Made by a program: the position numbers and the translations under genes. Positions 50,240 to 59,919 of a stretch of DNA of 64,000 nucleotides are shown piece after piece. The notes beneath the pieces are model-generated. The model was not told the DNA's origin. It ran no database searches and saw only the letters and a program-made list of their open reading frames with translations. How positions within the stretch are numbered: position 1 is the first letter of the stretch; every line of letters starts with the position of its first letter. The stretch comes from Agapetus fuscipes (taxonomy: Eukaryota; Arthropoda; Insecta; Trichoptera; Glossosomatidae), in the NCBI GenBank assembly GCA_951799405.1, contig OX637343.1, positions 10,208,524-10,272,523 on the forward strand, in the 5' to 3' direction.

Positions 50240-50433
50240 AGAAGCTAGGAAAAAGGAGCATTTATCTGAGAAATTTTACTGAAATACGCCACTTATTAAG
50301 TTTTACCTTTAAGCTCAAAAAGAATGCACAGAAAACAGTACTCTCGACGTTTCGTTAACAACGTAGCCAACGTCTTCTGCATATGTACTTGTTAAATAAT
50401 AATTCGAGCTTATACCTTTAAGGTAAGTATCGA
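50240..50433. mobile_element. M-E MITE, right part, split
   Basis: AGCTAGGAAAAAGGAGCATTTATCTGAG, then CACTTATTAAGTTTTACCTTTAAG, an intruding 100 bp, then TACCTTTAAGGTAAGTATCGA. Confidence 0.72.
50314..50412 (-). repeat. insertion with GAAACGTC motif
   Basis: Minus strand: GCAGAAGACGTTGGCTACGTTG, TTAACGAAACGTCGAGAG. Pattern GAAGACGTTGGC...AACGAAACGTC is comparable with the hairpin repeats at 10165 and 11385. Flanked by ACCTTTAAGC and ACCTTTAAGG, possibly a target duplication of about 9 bp. Confidence 0.45.
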
Positions 50434-50824
50434 TATGATATGAGCCCGACCGTTAAAATTGTTATTGGCTCTATTTTGCATCAAACAAGAAAAATTGCAA
50501 AAAATCAAATAAAAGAGAGCAAAGAACGAATAAAAGCGCAAAAAATAAAATGACTGCCACATATTCAGCTGCAACGCTCGACTGCACAGAAACAGAGTGC
50601 AATTTTTCGAGTCCCGCGTTTTTCGCCCAGATTGTCGCCATTTTGCGCGCGCTTGCACTCCGCGTGTGTTCCTTTTTCGAATGTATTCGATTTTTAAATT
50701 GCCGGCGGTTGGCGGGCAGTCCTTTTTTAGTTGGCGCAGCGCAGTCGGCCACTCACGAGCCTAAATTGCCTCCGATCAAGGGTGTCGAAAAAGTAGTGGA
50801 TGTTAAATTAGAAGTTGTTGTGTT
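50434..50824. other. unassigned, with an open + frame
   Basis: The + frame from 50550 is open but enters the F2 SINE at 50825, so its C-terminal half is SINE sequence. The first 90 codons are Cys-rich (DCTETECNF...) and not recognised. Confidence 0.35.
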
Positions 50825-51155
50825 TCCGGTCGATAGCTCAGGTGGTAGAGTGCTTGCATTCCATGCCGAAAGCTCGGGTTCGAATCCCACCGAGGGTGTC
50901 AGAAATGATTTCCCGTTTCGGTGTTTATTTCAAACCCCAAAATAAAATACCGGCAAGGTTTACTCTGCCTTCACAAGAAATGAGTACCAGCCCTCTCGGG
51001 AGCTGGGAAACCCCCACATCAACTGACGTGGTTGGCGTTAGGCCGGCCCCCCTGCCTGTAAAAAAAAATAGGTTCAATTCGCCACATGCGACCCCTTCGG
51101 GGATAACGCGGCAAAAAGTTACACTATATATGTAGCTTAGTTGCGTTTGCGTTTT
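50825..51155 (+). repeat. F2 SINE, full length, best copy
   Basis: CCGGTCGATAGCTCAGGTGG (box A), CTCGGGTTCGAATCCCACCG (box B), body with CCCTCTCGGGAGCTGGGAAA and ATGCGACCCCTTCGGGGATA, and tail TGTAGCTTAGTTGCGTTTGC. The GGGGATCGC/ACCCC parts can form a hairpin near the 3' end. Confidence 0.93.
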
Positions 51156-51315
51156 ATGCATGGTTTATTTGCTGTCCTGTAAAATTATCTAAATCGGAGT
51201 TGGCTGGTTTGCAGATTGAGCCATCGAAAGATTCTGCAATCGGTTGCTAAGGATGCTAGTCCTATAAACGTGTGACGTTTGTCGGCCAAGAAAATCATTA
51301 CATTTTCACACAATA
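51156..51315. other. unassigned spacer
   Basis: Nothing recognised. Confidence 0.3.
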
Positions 51316-51405
51316 TGTCTATCCCTTCGAGGAGGGACCGTTACGCGGCAAGACACATTTACTATACGACATTGCACTATACGTGTAGCTAAGTTGCGAC
51401 TTGCA
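51316..51405 (+). repeat. F2 SINE 3' end, diverged
   Basis: CCCTTCGAGGAGGGACCGTTACGCGGCAAGA to CACTATACGTGTAGCTAAGTTGCG. Confidence 0.7.
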
Positions 51406-51581
51406 ATTAAAACATTAAATTGTTCCAACTTTGATCCGTCCTTTCTGGTTTGATTCTTATCCCTTCGGTTTGTGTCTGATTAGAGGAAAGGATGAACTTT
51501 TTTCAAAACTTTCCTCTAATATAATTCAGTCACATGATTGTGATGAAAAGGCATTTGAGCTTTTTTCGCAAAGTTCGACTA

Positions 51582-51805
51582 TACAACTATAATCTAAGTT
51601 GCAAAATGCATGCCCACAAACCAACACGTGTAGTTCGCGCTTACAAATTTATGCTGAATGTGTACTTAGAAATAAAATCCAAACCTCAAATTAACATATG
51701 CCCTACAACTTTTGCCGACCTTCCCTGACACAGGGGTGACATTGACAAAGTGAAACATTTTTTACAGTATGGGTGGTCAGCCTCATACCAACCTATAACA
51801 AAGGA
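51582..51805 (-). repeat. F1 copy with deletion
   Basis: CTATAATCTAAGTTGCAAAATGC (a direct jump to ATGCATGCCCAC) to CAACCTATAACAAAGG. Confidence 0.86.
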
Positions 51806-51872
51806 TTTAAAATGTTTTTCAGGGTTTGGTAGTTAATACCGTGAAAGACCATTTTACGAGCTTTTTTGTGCG

Positions 51873-52235
51873 GTCGATAGCTTAGTTGGTAGAGTGCTTT
51901 CATTTCATGCCAAGAGCTCGGGTTCGAATCCCACCGAGGGTGTCAGAAATGATTTCCCGTTTCGGTGTTGGTATCAAACCTAAAATATAATAGCGACTAA
52001 GTTTATTCAGCCTTCACATGAAATGAGTACCAGCCTTCTCGGGAGCTGAGAAACCCCCACTTCAACTGAAATGGTTAGCGTGAGGCCAACCCCTTACCTG
52101 TAAAAGCAAAAAGCTTCCACTCACCAGTCACCACGTGCGGGAACCTTTTGGGGGAAAACGTGGTGTGCGGGATCCGTTCGGGGGAAATGCAGCAAGAAGT
52201 TACACTAAATGTGAAGCTTAGTAACGTAGCAAAGG
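51873..52235 (+). repeat. F2 SINE with internal duplication
   Basis: GGTCGATAGCTTAGTTGGTAGAG, box B GGGTTCGAATCCCACC. Near the end, ACGTGCGGGAACCTTTTGGGGGAAAACG is repeated as GTGTGCGGGATCCGTTCGGGGGAAATGC, lengthening the copy by about 35 bp. Confidence 0.9.
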
Positions 52236-52904
52236 CAACTCTGTTGAGGATCTAGCAACCTCTAACGAAATTCAGTTTCAGGGAGGTAGGTATTCTTTAC
52301 TCATTCAATTGATTTAAGATTTTTTACTGCCTGTGTTCGAATTTTTAAAAAACTCGTCTCAATTCAATTTTTTCCCCGCCGTTCCATTTTTAAACGGCTT
52401 GAAAATGTTGCCATGTCACTGGCAGTGCGATTATTAATAATGCATACATCCTGGCAACACTGAAAAAAAAAAACAATAAAAGAGGCGGGAAAGCTCCGGG
52501 GAAATGTCGTTCCTTGAGTAATGGCTGACGTTTTTTTTTGTATAAAAGCAAATTTCGCTTTTGTAAATTTTATTTTTCATTTTTTTTTGCTTTTAAAGAA
52601 ATTTCAAGGATGCGCTGTTTCTAAACCTTTTTTTCACCATCGCCCCTTTATGCATTAATAGATAAGCTCATCGCCTCCTTACCTATGTCTAAATGAAAAT
52701 CGCGTGGGAGGGGGTTAGAATCGCCTTTCCAAAAAACGTTATTCTAAAAAATGATCATCGACGATGCGGGTGGGGTAGGCTCAAGTTTTAGTCTACTACC
52801 GTTTCATCGCCCCATTCGCAATTTTCCTTCGATTTCCCCCAAATCGCCCCCACGAGTTAGTTTACGCTTATAAATACTTAATGTATGCTCACAAGAGGTC
52901 GCTC
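52236..52904. other. no recognised feature
   Basis: About 670 bp with ATCGCC(C/T)(C/T)-type stretches but no family match. Confidence 0.4.
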
Positions 52905-53032
52905 AAGAACTTCATACTTCAAGGATTTGAAGCGGCTCATGGATGTCTCCTCCTATTCGCACCTCAAGAGGATGGCAGCAGACAGAGACAGATGGCTGAT
53001 ACAACAAGGCGCAGCCTTTAGAAGACGATGTA
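52905..53032 (+). pseudogene. LINE C-terminal end, least damaged copy of the 56-bp parent
   Basis: One frame reads RGRSRTSYFKDLKRLMDVSS, YSHLKRMAADRDRWLIQQGA, AFRRRCM. DRDRWxxQQGxAF is the C-terminal signature of a LINE family. The satellite unit corresponds to codons for RMAxDRDRWLxQQGxAFRR. Strongly 5'-truncated. Confidence 0.72.
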
Positions 53033-53329
53033 TGCTCACAAAATAATAACCAAACCTCACAATGTGAAAACCGCCGAGAAAAAAGTTCTAAATTTAAATC
53101 TGTGCGAATTCCAAATTCAAAATGATGTCGTAAAAAACTAAAGATTCCGAATCTCTTTTTGTCGCAAAAATTAACACATTATTCTTAACACGTGCTTGCA
53201 CATATAACACTCAATAGGCAGCATTTTTATCGCATCACGTATTATTAGTAAACTGATTTGCAACATTGATTTGCAATAGAGTGGAGTCGAAACTATTTTC
53301 ACATTTGTAGTTTCTTCGGTTCCACGACT
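53033..53329. other. unassigned spacer
   Basis: Nothing recognised. ATGTATGCTCACAA occurs on both sides of the LINE end (52881 and 53029), a possible 13-bp target duplication. Confidence 0.4.
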
Positions 53330-53582
53330 AGATGTCCATACAAAATGTACACCGACAAGATGTCCAACGATAATTTATTAGCAGTGGACCTTCTGTCGGT
53401 GGGCAATTTTATCGCGTGCACATTTTATCGTTGGACATGATGTCGCGTGGACATTTTATCGTTGGACATGATGTCGCGTGGGCATTTTATCGTTGGACAT
53501 GATGTCGCGTGGACATTTTATCGTTGGACATGATGTCGCGTGGACATTTTATCGTTGGACATGATATCGCGTGGACATTTTT
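53330..53582. mobile_element. foldback-like element with 31-bp minisatellite
   Basis: Five tandem units of GTGGACATTTTATCGTTGGA, CATGATGTCGC (31 bp) at 53417-53580, preceded by inverted versions (ACAAGATGTCCAACGATAA, AGATGTCCATACAAAATGT). The layout (short repeats inverted about a centre) is like the 42.5-kb foldback, with different unit sequence. Confidence 0.75.
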
Positions 53583-53659
53583 TCAATGAAAATTTTGTTG
53601 TAAAAAAAGAATCATTTCACAGTTAGGTAATATCCTTTTCGGATATAAGACGAGCCGGT
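53583..53659. other. unassigned spacer
   Basis: Nothing recognised. Confidence 0.3.
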
Positions 53660-53772
53660 GGTCCGGTCAATAGCTCAGTTGGTATAGTGCTTGCATTTCA
53701 TGCCGTGAACTCGGGTTCCAATCTCACTGAGGGTGTCGGAAAAGATTTCATGTCTCTCTGTTTATTTCTCTG
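53660..53772 (+). repeat. F2 SINE head
   Basis: GGTCAATAGCTCAGTTGGTATAG, CTCGGGTTCCAATCTCACTG, GTCGGAAAAGATTTCATGTC. Only the tRNA-like head and start of the body are present. Confidence 0.83.
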
Positions 53773-54084
53773 TTAATAGCACCGAAAGTATGTTACAATG
53801 TCGCAAGCTAGTTTCGTCTTCACTACAAGTACAAGTCAATGATTTGAAACGTGACTTTTTTGAGTCATGACCTCTCCGCTGACCCGTGAGTCATGACTCA
53901 TCCAGACCGAGGCAAGAATGAGTCACGCCAGGATATGCTAGGTGGGCGATGGACCATGACAATGAGCCGAGATATACTGTTGATGGTCTGCCCAAAAATC
54001 TAAGCTCTTTTATGGACCAATTTGAATAATATACCCACAAATTCATAAGCAATAAAAAACCATGGACTATAATACATAATATTG
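53773..54084. other. unassigned spacer
   Basis: GAGTCA(C/T)-type repeats at 53860-53940; nothing else. Confidence 0.35.
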
Positions 54085-54392
54085 TTACAAATATGTAATT
54101 GTGTGTTCTGCTTGTAATTTGTTGTGTATGTTCCTTGACTTATAGGTTGGTGTGCGGCTGACCACCTATGATGCAGAAAATGGTACACTTTGCCAATGTC
54201 AAACCTGTTACAGGGAAGGACGGCAAGAGTTGCAGGGTGTATGTCCATTTGAGATTTGGTTTTTATGTTGTAGGCTCACATGAGGCATGTGCAAGCGCAA
54301 ACTTGTACATGTCTGGTTGTGAGAATGCATGTAATGTGAATCTCCAATGTAACATATCTTTGCAACTTAGATTAGATTAGATTAGATTTCTG
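54085..54392 (+). mobile_element. LINE 3' UTR piece plus F1
   Basis: CAAATATGTAATTGTG, CTTGTAATTTGTTGTGTATG is LINE 3' UTR as at 24.88 and 37.57 kb, then TTCCTTGACTTATAGGTTGG to CAACTTAGATTAGATTAGATTAGAT. This is the longest (TTAGA)n tail in the window. Confidence 0.88.
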
Positions 54393-54607
54393 GCCTCAGG
54401 AAGTCAGCTGTCAATTTTACTCAACTACGTCATTGTCCTTGACCTCTGCAAAATCAAAACTAAAGGTCAAACTCCTACGACCTTGTCGGAAAAACTGGGA
54501 AGAGATTTCAGTGCGAATTGTAGTAGTGCCAAAATCCAATCATTCTATACACATAACATGTGCGACTTATGATACCTGTGGACTAGAATTTATATTAACG
54601 AAAATAA
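54393..54607. other. unassigned spacer
   Basis: Nothing recognised. Confidence 0.3.
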
Positions 54608-54800
54608 ACTCTAGTCCCTGTTTCATGGAAGGACGGTGAAAATTGCAGGGTGTATGTCCATTTGAGATTTGGGTTTTAATGTTGTAGGTTCAGACACGTA
54701 CAAGTTATTGCTTGCAGGCATGTGCAAGCAATAACTTGTACGTGTCTGCTTGTTATATACATACATAACAACATATCTTTGTAACTTAGATGAGATTAGA
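54608..54800 (+). repeat. F1 copy, 5'-truncated, with an internal palindrome
   Basis: CCCTGTTTCATGGAAGGACGG to CTTTGTAACTTAGATGAGATTAG. In place of CCACATGCGGCATG it has a perfect 24-bp inverted repeat (54692-54715 and 54724-54747, AGACACGTACAAG...CTTGTACGTGTCT) around an 8-base loop. Confidence 0.85.
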
Positions 54801-55007
54801 TAGAAAATGGTCATTAGGAAGAAAGAGAACAAAGAACTTCACAGTTGCATTCCTATGTGTACAAAAAAACTCGAGCGAAAATGTAAAAATGTTCCTGGAA
54901 AGTTGGTTGGTCTATTGCGAATGATAATGGCTGCCAGTTGACAGATAACACGCGTTATAAATTTATGATCGCCAAAATTGATGAATTTTAAAGGAAAAAT
55001 GTATTAT
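54801..55007. other. unassigned spacer
   Basis: Nothing recognised. Confidence 0.3.
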
Positions 55008-55215
55008 TTGTAAAAAATAGTTCACTTTGCCAATGTCACCTCTGTTCCAGGAAAGGTCGGCAAAAGTTGCAGGTTTTATGGTCATTTGAGGTATGGATTT
55101 TAATTTGTAAGTAGACATTCAGCATATGTAAGTGCAAACTTACACGTGTTTGTTTGTGAGCATGCATTTAATACGAGCTTTGTATGTTAATATATCTTAC
55201 AACTTTCTTTACAAT
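55008..55215 (+). repeat. F1 copy, 5'-truncated
   Basis: Starts TTGTAAAAAATAGTTCACTTTGCC, ATTCAGCATATGTAAGTGC subgroup, to ATATCTTACAACTTTC. Confidence 0.85.
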
Positions 55216-55634
55216 TCAACGAAATTAGATGAACAGCAATGAATTAAAAAGAGAAACAAATGTTGCAATGAGAATGTGTGCAAGGGTTAGAATATAGATT
55301 TTACTTAGAGTATAGATTAAAGTCATAAATGGGTGTCGAAATACAAAATGGATTTGTACGTAATGGCCTTATTTCGTATGACTACACCAATGCAACATTT
55401 GACAGGACTGAGACACATGTGGGCTATAGTATGTATCAATGCTGTAAGTTAGTTTCTGCTCCTGTACTTTATTACTCAATGATACGTTCCGACTTCTGAC
55501 ATTCTACGTACAAGCGTGCGTATCACATAAGATGACATCCTGGCGTAGCTAAGCGTAGGCGAGATTACAACCTAAAGCATGGTTGCCCCAAAATCGCACA
55601 TCTTTCACCTTTTTTTTTTTTTTTTTTTTGTATA
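55216..55634. other. no recognised feature
   Basis: Ends in a T22 run (about 55608-55629). Confidence 0.4.
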
Positions 55635-55935
55635 GATTTCTTTTTAAGGTTTTGTTCTTTTTTATATTTAAATGTAATTTATTATTCGTATTCCTTGACT
55701 TATAGGTTGGTATGAGGCTGAACACCCATACTGTAAAAAATGGTTCACTTTGCCAATGTCACCCCTGTTTCAGGGAAGGTCGGCAAAAGTTGTGGGGCTT
55801 ATGTTCATTTGAGGTTTGGATTTTATTATTATAGCATTTGTAAGCGCGAACTACACGTGTTGGTTTGTGGGCATGCGTCTGAGAGCTTTAAATGATTATA
55901 TCCTTGTAACTTAGATTATTATTATTATTATTAAC
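55635..55935 (+). mobile_element. LINE 3' UTR piece plus F1
   Basis: TTTTTAAGGTTTTGTTCTTT, AATGTAATTTATTATTCGTATTCC continues into F1. Tail CTTGTAACTTAGATTATTATTATTATTATT. Confidence 0.85.
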
Positions 55936-55982
55936 AAAAAACTTTTTTTTTTTAACAAGTGTAATAAAACTATGGACTCATA

Positions 55983-56104
55983 GAGTGCTATTCTTAGACA
56001 TTTTAATCGTCCGTTGAGCCCACGCTTTGGCAAACTAATGATGCCTGGGCTGGAAGTCTCATCACCACGGTCATTCTTACCTACCGAATTTTAATATTTG
56101 TATG
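55983..56104. mobile_element. M-A MITE, left half
   Basis: GAGTGCTATTCTTAGACATT, CGTCCGTTGAGCCCACGCTTTGG, GCTGGAAGTCTCATCACCAC, then cut by an F1 copy; the right half is absent. Confidence 0.82.
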
Positions 56105-56235
56105 ATTTCGGTTTTTATATTGTTAGTCCATATGCGGCATGTTTAAGCGCGATCTTATACGTGTCTGCTTGTGAAAATGCATATAATGTGAATCCTGAAT
56201 GTCGCATATCTTTGCGATTTATATAGATTAGTTCA
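56105..56235 (+). repeat. F1 copy, 5'-truncated
   Basis: GGTTTTTATATTGTTAGTCC, ATGCGGCATGTTTAAGCGCG, ATCTTTGCGATTTATATAG. Confidence 0.82.
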
Positions 56236-56520
56236 GACTACGGACCGCAGTGGCTCTTATAAAATGACTTTAAGATTATGGTTTTTTTTACTGCTTTTGG
56301 GGTGTCAGGTCTCCACGTGGTCGTCATCACTAGCTCTCAGCCCTGCTGGTCTCCCGCCAGCCTTAGCGTCGCCATCGATCCGCGCCGCGGCGACGTCTGG
56401 GCGGCCCCGCCACCCCTGAACCAGGGGGAGGCGGCACAAGTTGCCAGACAGGGTGGCGGGCGGCTATATATAGACATCTGATGGTGAATCCGGAGAATCA
56501 CTGCCATATTGGATTTGTAA
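56236..56520. other. isolated GC-rich block
   Basis: About 200 bp (56300-56465) is strongly GC-rich (CGCGCCGCGGCGACG, GGCGGCCCCGCCACCCC, GGGGGAGGCGGC) in AT-rich surroundings. It is open in one + frame, but the product (GDVWAAPPPLNQGEAAQVAR) is not recognised. Confidence 0.5.
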
Positions 56521-56952
56521 TCAGATTGGAGTCATGCAAAAAAAACTGTTTAAGATTATGATATTGAAGGATTCGAAGTACCCACGCGCGCCTGAACATG
56601 CACGCTAGTGTGTAGAACAATCTGGCTCTAGTCTATGACGGTGGTAGTGCATAGAACAGCGTTCTGGTGTGAGTGAGAAATCTAAGAATGATCTGGAATA
56701 TGCGAGAAAGATCTCTTTTGTACCTATGTGTAGGGACTGCAACGGTGCGGAGAGCGATAAGTCGCTCCAAGCATTTTGCCGTGAAGACTTATATAGGCAG
56801 AGATTATCAATTATTGTAAATTGTGAACCCAACCATGTAAAATACATTTTTTAAAAATAAATAATTGCAGTTTAATAAAAAGACAACCCCCAACTAAAAT
56901 CATAACAATATCAAATAATGTTTTCATCACTTCACGTTAGATATGCTCTGAG
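56521..56952. other. no recognised feature
   Basis: The AATAATTGCAGTTTAATAAAAAGACAACCCC segment at 56862-56892 resembles, in reverse, 29716-29750 (GGGGCTCTCTTTTAATTATTAAACTGCAATTATT), with AACTAAAATCA beside it in both; a further small repeat pair. Confidence 0.4.
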
Positions 56953-57065
56953 TCCGGTCGATAGCTCAGTTGGTAGAGTGCCTGCATTATATGCCGAGAG
57001 CTCGGGTTCGATACTCACCGAGGGTGTCGGAAAAGATTTTATGTCTCTCTGTTTATTTCAAAACA
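56953..57065 (+). repeat. F2 SINE head
   Basis: CCGGTCGATAGCTCAGTTGG, CTCGGGTTCGATACTCACCG, TCGGAAAAGATTTTATGTCTC. The same body variant (GGAAAAGATTT) as at 53.66 kb, so the two may form a subgroup. Confidence 0.85.
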
Positions 57066-57148
57066 AAATTGGGGCAAGCTCACGGAGGGCTCTTGAGGTG
57101 TAATTTCTACAAAAACAGCGCTCACTAAATAAAACATCTTAATATCCG
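57066..57148 (+). repeat. F3 SINE 3' end fused to F2
   Basis: AAGCTCACGGAGGGCTCTTGAGGTG to CAGCGCTCACTAAATAAAAC, following the F2 head after AAAATTGGGGC. Confidence 0.8.
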
Positions 57149-57154
57149 CTCTCG

Positions 57155-57418
57155 GCTCGGAGAAGTGCTGCTGACATGGTTTTTCTATACAAACTCATTA
57201 ATGGCTTGACCGACGCGCCCCAACTCCTATCAAAAATTAATTTCCGTGTCCCAATAAGGAACACGCGTAACGTGGATACTTTTGATGTGGCAGACTGTGC
57301 CGTGAACTACCAGTATTACTCGCCTTTTCAGCGACTGCCCAGGGAGGCGAACAAGCTGGAGGTTGATATTTTCTCCACGGGATTCTATACATTTAAAAAA
57401 AAAAAAAATAGTATGTAG
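57155..57418 (+). pseudogene. LINE reverse transcriptase C-terminus
   Basis: Frame: SARRSAADMVFLYKLINGLT, DAPQLLSKINFRVPIRNTRN, DTFDVADCAVNYQYYSPFQR, EANKLEVDIFSTGFYTFKKK and a stop at 57416. RR...D..FLYKxxNG, P.R.TRN...F....NY...SP..R..REAN is the typical end of Jockey/CR1-group reverse transcriptase proteins. The ATG at 57176 is internal. Confidence 0.83.
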
Positions 57419-57424
57419 GTATCC

Positions 57425-57481
57425 GCATTTTGTCGGTCTCTCATCATCCATTCTTTCCGCAGGCCCAAGCCATCTCAACAC
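57425..57481 (-). pseudogene. tiny reversed LINE fragment
   Basis: Minus frame: LRWLGPAERMDDERPTKCG, the L+W.GH..RM.DER segment of the F1-bearing LINE family type, inserted in the 3' UTR of another LINE. Confidence 0.6.
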
Positions 57482-57998
57482 ATTTTTTTTTTTGTACCTT
57501 TAGTTTCACATCTTCTTTCTTTCTTTGCACAACACATTGTAAATTGTATGTTGTATTGCATTGTATGAAAATTTTTTATAAAAAAATCCTTGAAATTTTA
57601 AATGATCTTTTGTTTATTCTATTAATTTTAGCAAATTTTACACCTGATTTAGTATATTATGTTTGTGACAACCCTGATCAAATAATGAAGATTTGTTGTT
57701 TATTACAACAATTTTTGTATACAACAATTGCTTACACTGGTTTATGGTTTTTGCATTATTATTTTTAAAGTTTATTGTTATTATTTTTAAATTGTTAGTT
57801 CTATTGCTTTATAACCATCGTATATTTACATCTTTGTATATTATTTATGTGTCATTTATTTGTGTTATATTTTAAGATATTAGTTTTATACCTATAGATA
57901 CAGTACCTACTTATGTACCTACATATTTATATTTATCGCAATGTTGTAAAAGGCTATATAGCCGTTTATTCTTCTTAAATAAATAAATTATTATTTTT

Positions 57999-58489
57999 AA
58001 ATGCACATGCATGAATAACATTTGAAAGAGTACCTATGATATTTTTCTCGTCCAAGTCGAAGCCACCCTACCTCTCGTTAAAACAACAAGCCATCAAAGA
58101 GTAAAAGCCAGTCCACTTAGCTGTGTAACAGTGGTCTTTATTTCCGTAAGACGCTTGTTCAGACTAAATCTCTAAGGGCGCCTCCCACAGATGTACGGCT
58201 GCCTGTGATGCGCTGGTCGTAAACTTTCAATCATAGCCGCCTATAGTTAACAAATCTGTGGATCTTCTGAAAAATGCGCTTTTAGGACTACTTGTTTCTT
58301 AGAAAAGCTTACGACAAAACAATTTAAATTGTGATGATGATAATGATGTCTCCATCCTTCCGGGCTTGTAGACCATATCATCATCTGAAGCCGGCCATGA
58401 AAGCCTAAAAACACTTATAATTAAAATTGTGGTTAAAATTTGCTGACCTGCTTATTCCGAGTTGCCTCTTTCCTCTGATTTTGACTGCC
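57999..58489. other. no recognised feature
   Basis: About 490 bp; GATGATGATAATGATG at 58333 may be a retroelement tail. Confidence 0.4.
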
Positions 58490-58625
58490 ATCTTTTATTA
58501 TTGTTATTTTCTTAAATAAATTCGTGAAAAGGAATACAAATCATTCAACTATTTTTCCTGGCCAGAAACAGGAATTTTATCAACTCCTTATTAATCAATA
58601 ATAACCCAATGACATCATGATTTTT
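58490..58625 (-). repeat. F4 SINE 3' part
   Basis: Minus strand: GATGTCATTGGGTTATTATTG, AATTCCTGTTTCTGGCCAGG, AATGATTTGTATTCCTTTTC, as in 4012-4245. Confidence 0.62.
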
Positions 58626-58855
58626 GTACAAAAGTCAGACAAATATTTCTAACCTTCTCAATGAGGATATCCTATGTATATTCTTTAGTTTCACCGCTTT
58701 GGGTCTCGATGCCTTTTTAGATTAACCATTCAGAAGTGTATAATTTCATACAAATAAATTTCATACTAAAATATATTAGATAATTATTATTATTATTATA
58801 GCAATCATTATCAATCACCTCTTCTGCCAGGCGTTCTGTAAAATACATCACAAAT
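58626..58855. other. unassigned spacer
   Basis: (ATT)n at 58783-58800; nothing else. Confidence 0.3.
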
Positions 58856-59118
58856 CTAATCGTATCTAAGCTAATCTAAGTTGCAAAGATATGTAACATT
58901 GGGGATTCACATTATATGCATTTTCACAAGCAGACACGTATGAGTTCGCGTTTAAACATGCCGCATGTGGACTTACAATATAAAAACCCAAATCTCAAAT
59001 GGACAAAATCCCTGCAACTTTTGATGACCTTCCCTGAACCGGGGATGATATTGGCACAGTGAACCATTTTCTACAGCATGGGTGGTTAGCCGTATACCAA
59101 CCTAAAAGTCAAGGAATT
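58856..59118 (-). repeat. F1 copy, full length
   Basis: AATCTAATCGTATCTAAGCTAATCTAAG tail to CAACCTAAAAGTCAAGGAATTC. The tail is a degenerate (TCTAAGC/TCTAATC) array. Confidence 0.9.
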
Positions 59119-59552
59119 CAAAAAAACGTATATTTCCGTTCAATAATAGTTCAAATTAACTTCACCATGGCACAGTTTACATCGCTGCCAAATCGCCCTG
59201 TATGGCCTTGCTACTATAGGCGGCTATGCCATCGTGGTCCATTTTCTCCAAGGGAGGCAATAATTCCTCTGCTTTACCTTCACCTAAATATACAAGCCGA
59301 GACAACTCGCTACCCGCTAATAATGTATGTAACCGAGGCCCCTGGGATTACAGGCCTTATCACTACAAGGAGGTGACGTCACAAGGATAGGCGAAGTGTA
59401 TACATTGTCACAATAAATGTTATTTTCTAAGAACCCCGAACTAATTCAGGGGGTCAACATTAGCTTACATATATGTGACAATATAAGCTGGACGAAAAAA
59501 CTACCTTCACGTTTCTCATAAGTTTTTGTGTGCACTTTTCATTCCTTCAGTT
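59119..59552. other. no recognised feature
   Basis: A + frame crossing from F1 into this region (59059-59376) is not credible as a gene. Confidence 0.4.
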
Positions 59553-59691
59553 TCAATTCCTCGACTTGAAACGAGGCTGATCACCTATACTGCAAAAAAT
59601 ATTCACTTTGTCAACGCCACCACTCGGCAAGAGTTGCAGGGCTTATGTTCATTTGAGATGTAGGTTTTTGTTGTTGTTAGTTCACATGCGG

Positions 59692-59822
59692 AAGAGAACT
59701 AGAGAAAGGCCTCTTACACGATGGTCAGATGATATTAAAAGAGTTGCTGGTGACTGGATGCAGAGAGCCCAGGACAGTAGAGATATGGGGGAGGCCTATG
59801 TCCAGCAGTGGACAAGCGGTGG
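59692..59822 (+). pseudogene. LINE C-terminal fragment with 10-bp target duplication
   Basis: Frame KRTRERPLTRWSDDIKRVAG, DWMQRAQDSRDMGEAYVQQW, TSGG. R.RP.TRW.DDI+RVAG..W...AQDR..W+..GEAYVQQW is a well-known end of insect LINE proteins. It is flanked by TCACATGCGG at 59682-59691 and 59823-59832, a sequence that occurs once in other F1 copies. Unusually short: 131 bp, with no microsatellite tail. Confidence 0.88.
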
Positions 59823-59861
59823 TCACATGCGGCATGAGTAAGCGCGACCTTATATGTGTTT

Positions 59862-59919
59862 ATATTTTTAAGTGTAAATCTATTTATACAGTGAAAGTCC
59901 ATTTTTTTATTTTTTTATT
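59862..59919. mobile_element. 58-bp T-rich insert with 12-bp target duplication
   Basis: Flanked by TTATATGTGTTT at 59850-59861 and 59920-59931 (perfect). The insert ends CATTTTTTTATTTTTTTATT, so it is probably the reversed A-rich 3' end of a LINE, inserted on the minus strand. Confidence 0.78.

Larger units (their letters stand above)
57149..57998 (+). mobile_element. LINE 3' end with C-terminal coding part
   Basis: The coding end to about 57418 is followed by a long T-rich 3' UTR, a perfect GGCTATATAGCC palindrome at 57952-57963 and the tail TTAAATAAATAAAT. A small reversed LINE fragment sits at 57425-57481. The element is 5'-truncated to its last 85 or so codons. Confidence 0.8.

Noticed and set aside
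50825..50900. tRNA gene from box A and box B match
   Set aside because: The tRNA-like head is followed by the constant F2 body and tail and recurs many times in the window, so it is a SINE. The same applies to F3, F4 and the 1560-1692 head.
50550..50945. 131-codon + frame
   Set aside because: Its second half translates the F2 SINE (VDSSGGRVLAFHAESSGSNP), which appears in other F2 copies as a chance frame.
56669..56854. Cys-containing 61-codon frame (FVPMCRDCNGAESDKSLQAF)
   Set aside because: Looked at as a possible zinc-finger remnant. Only two cysteines are spaced suitably, and there is no further support.
59059..59376. 105-codon + frame
   Set aside because: It begins in a reversed F1 copy and contains no recognisable domain.
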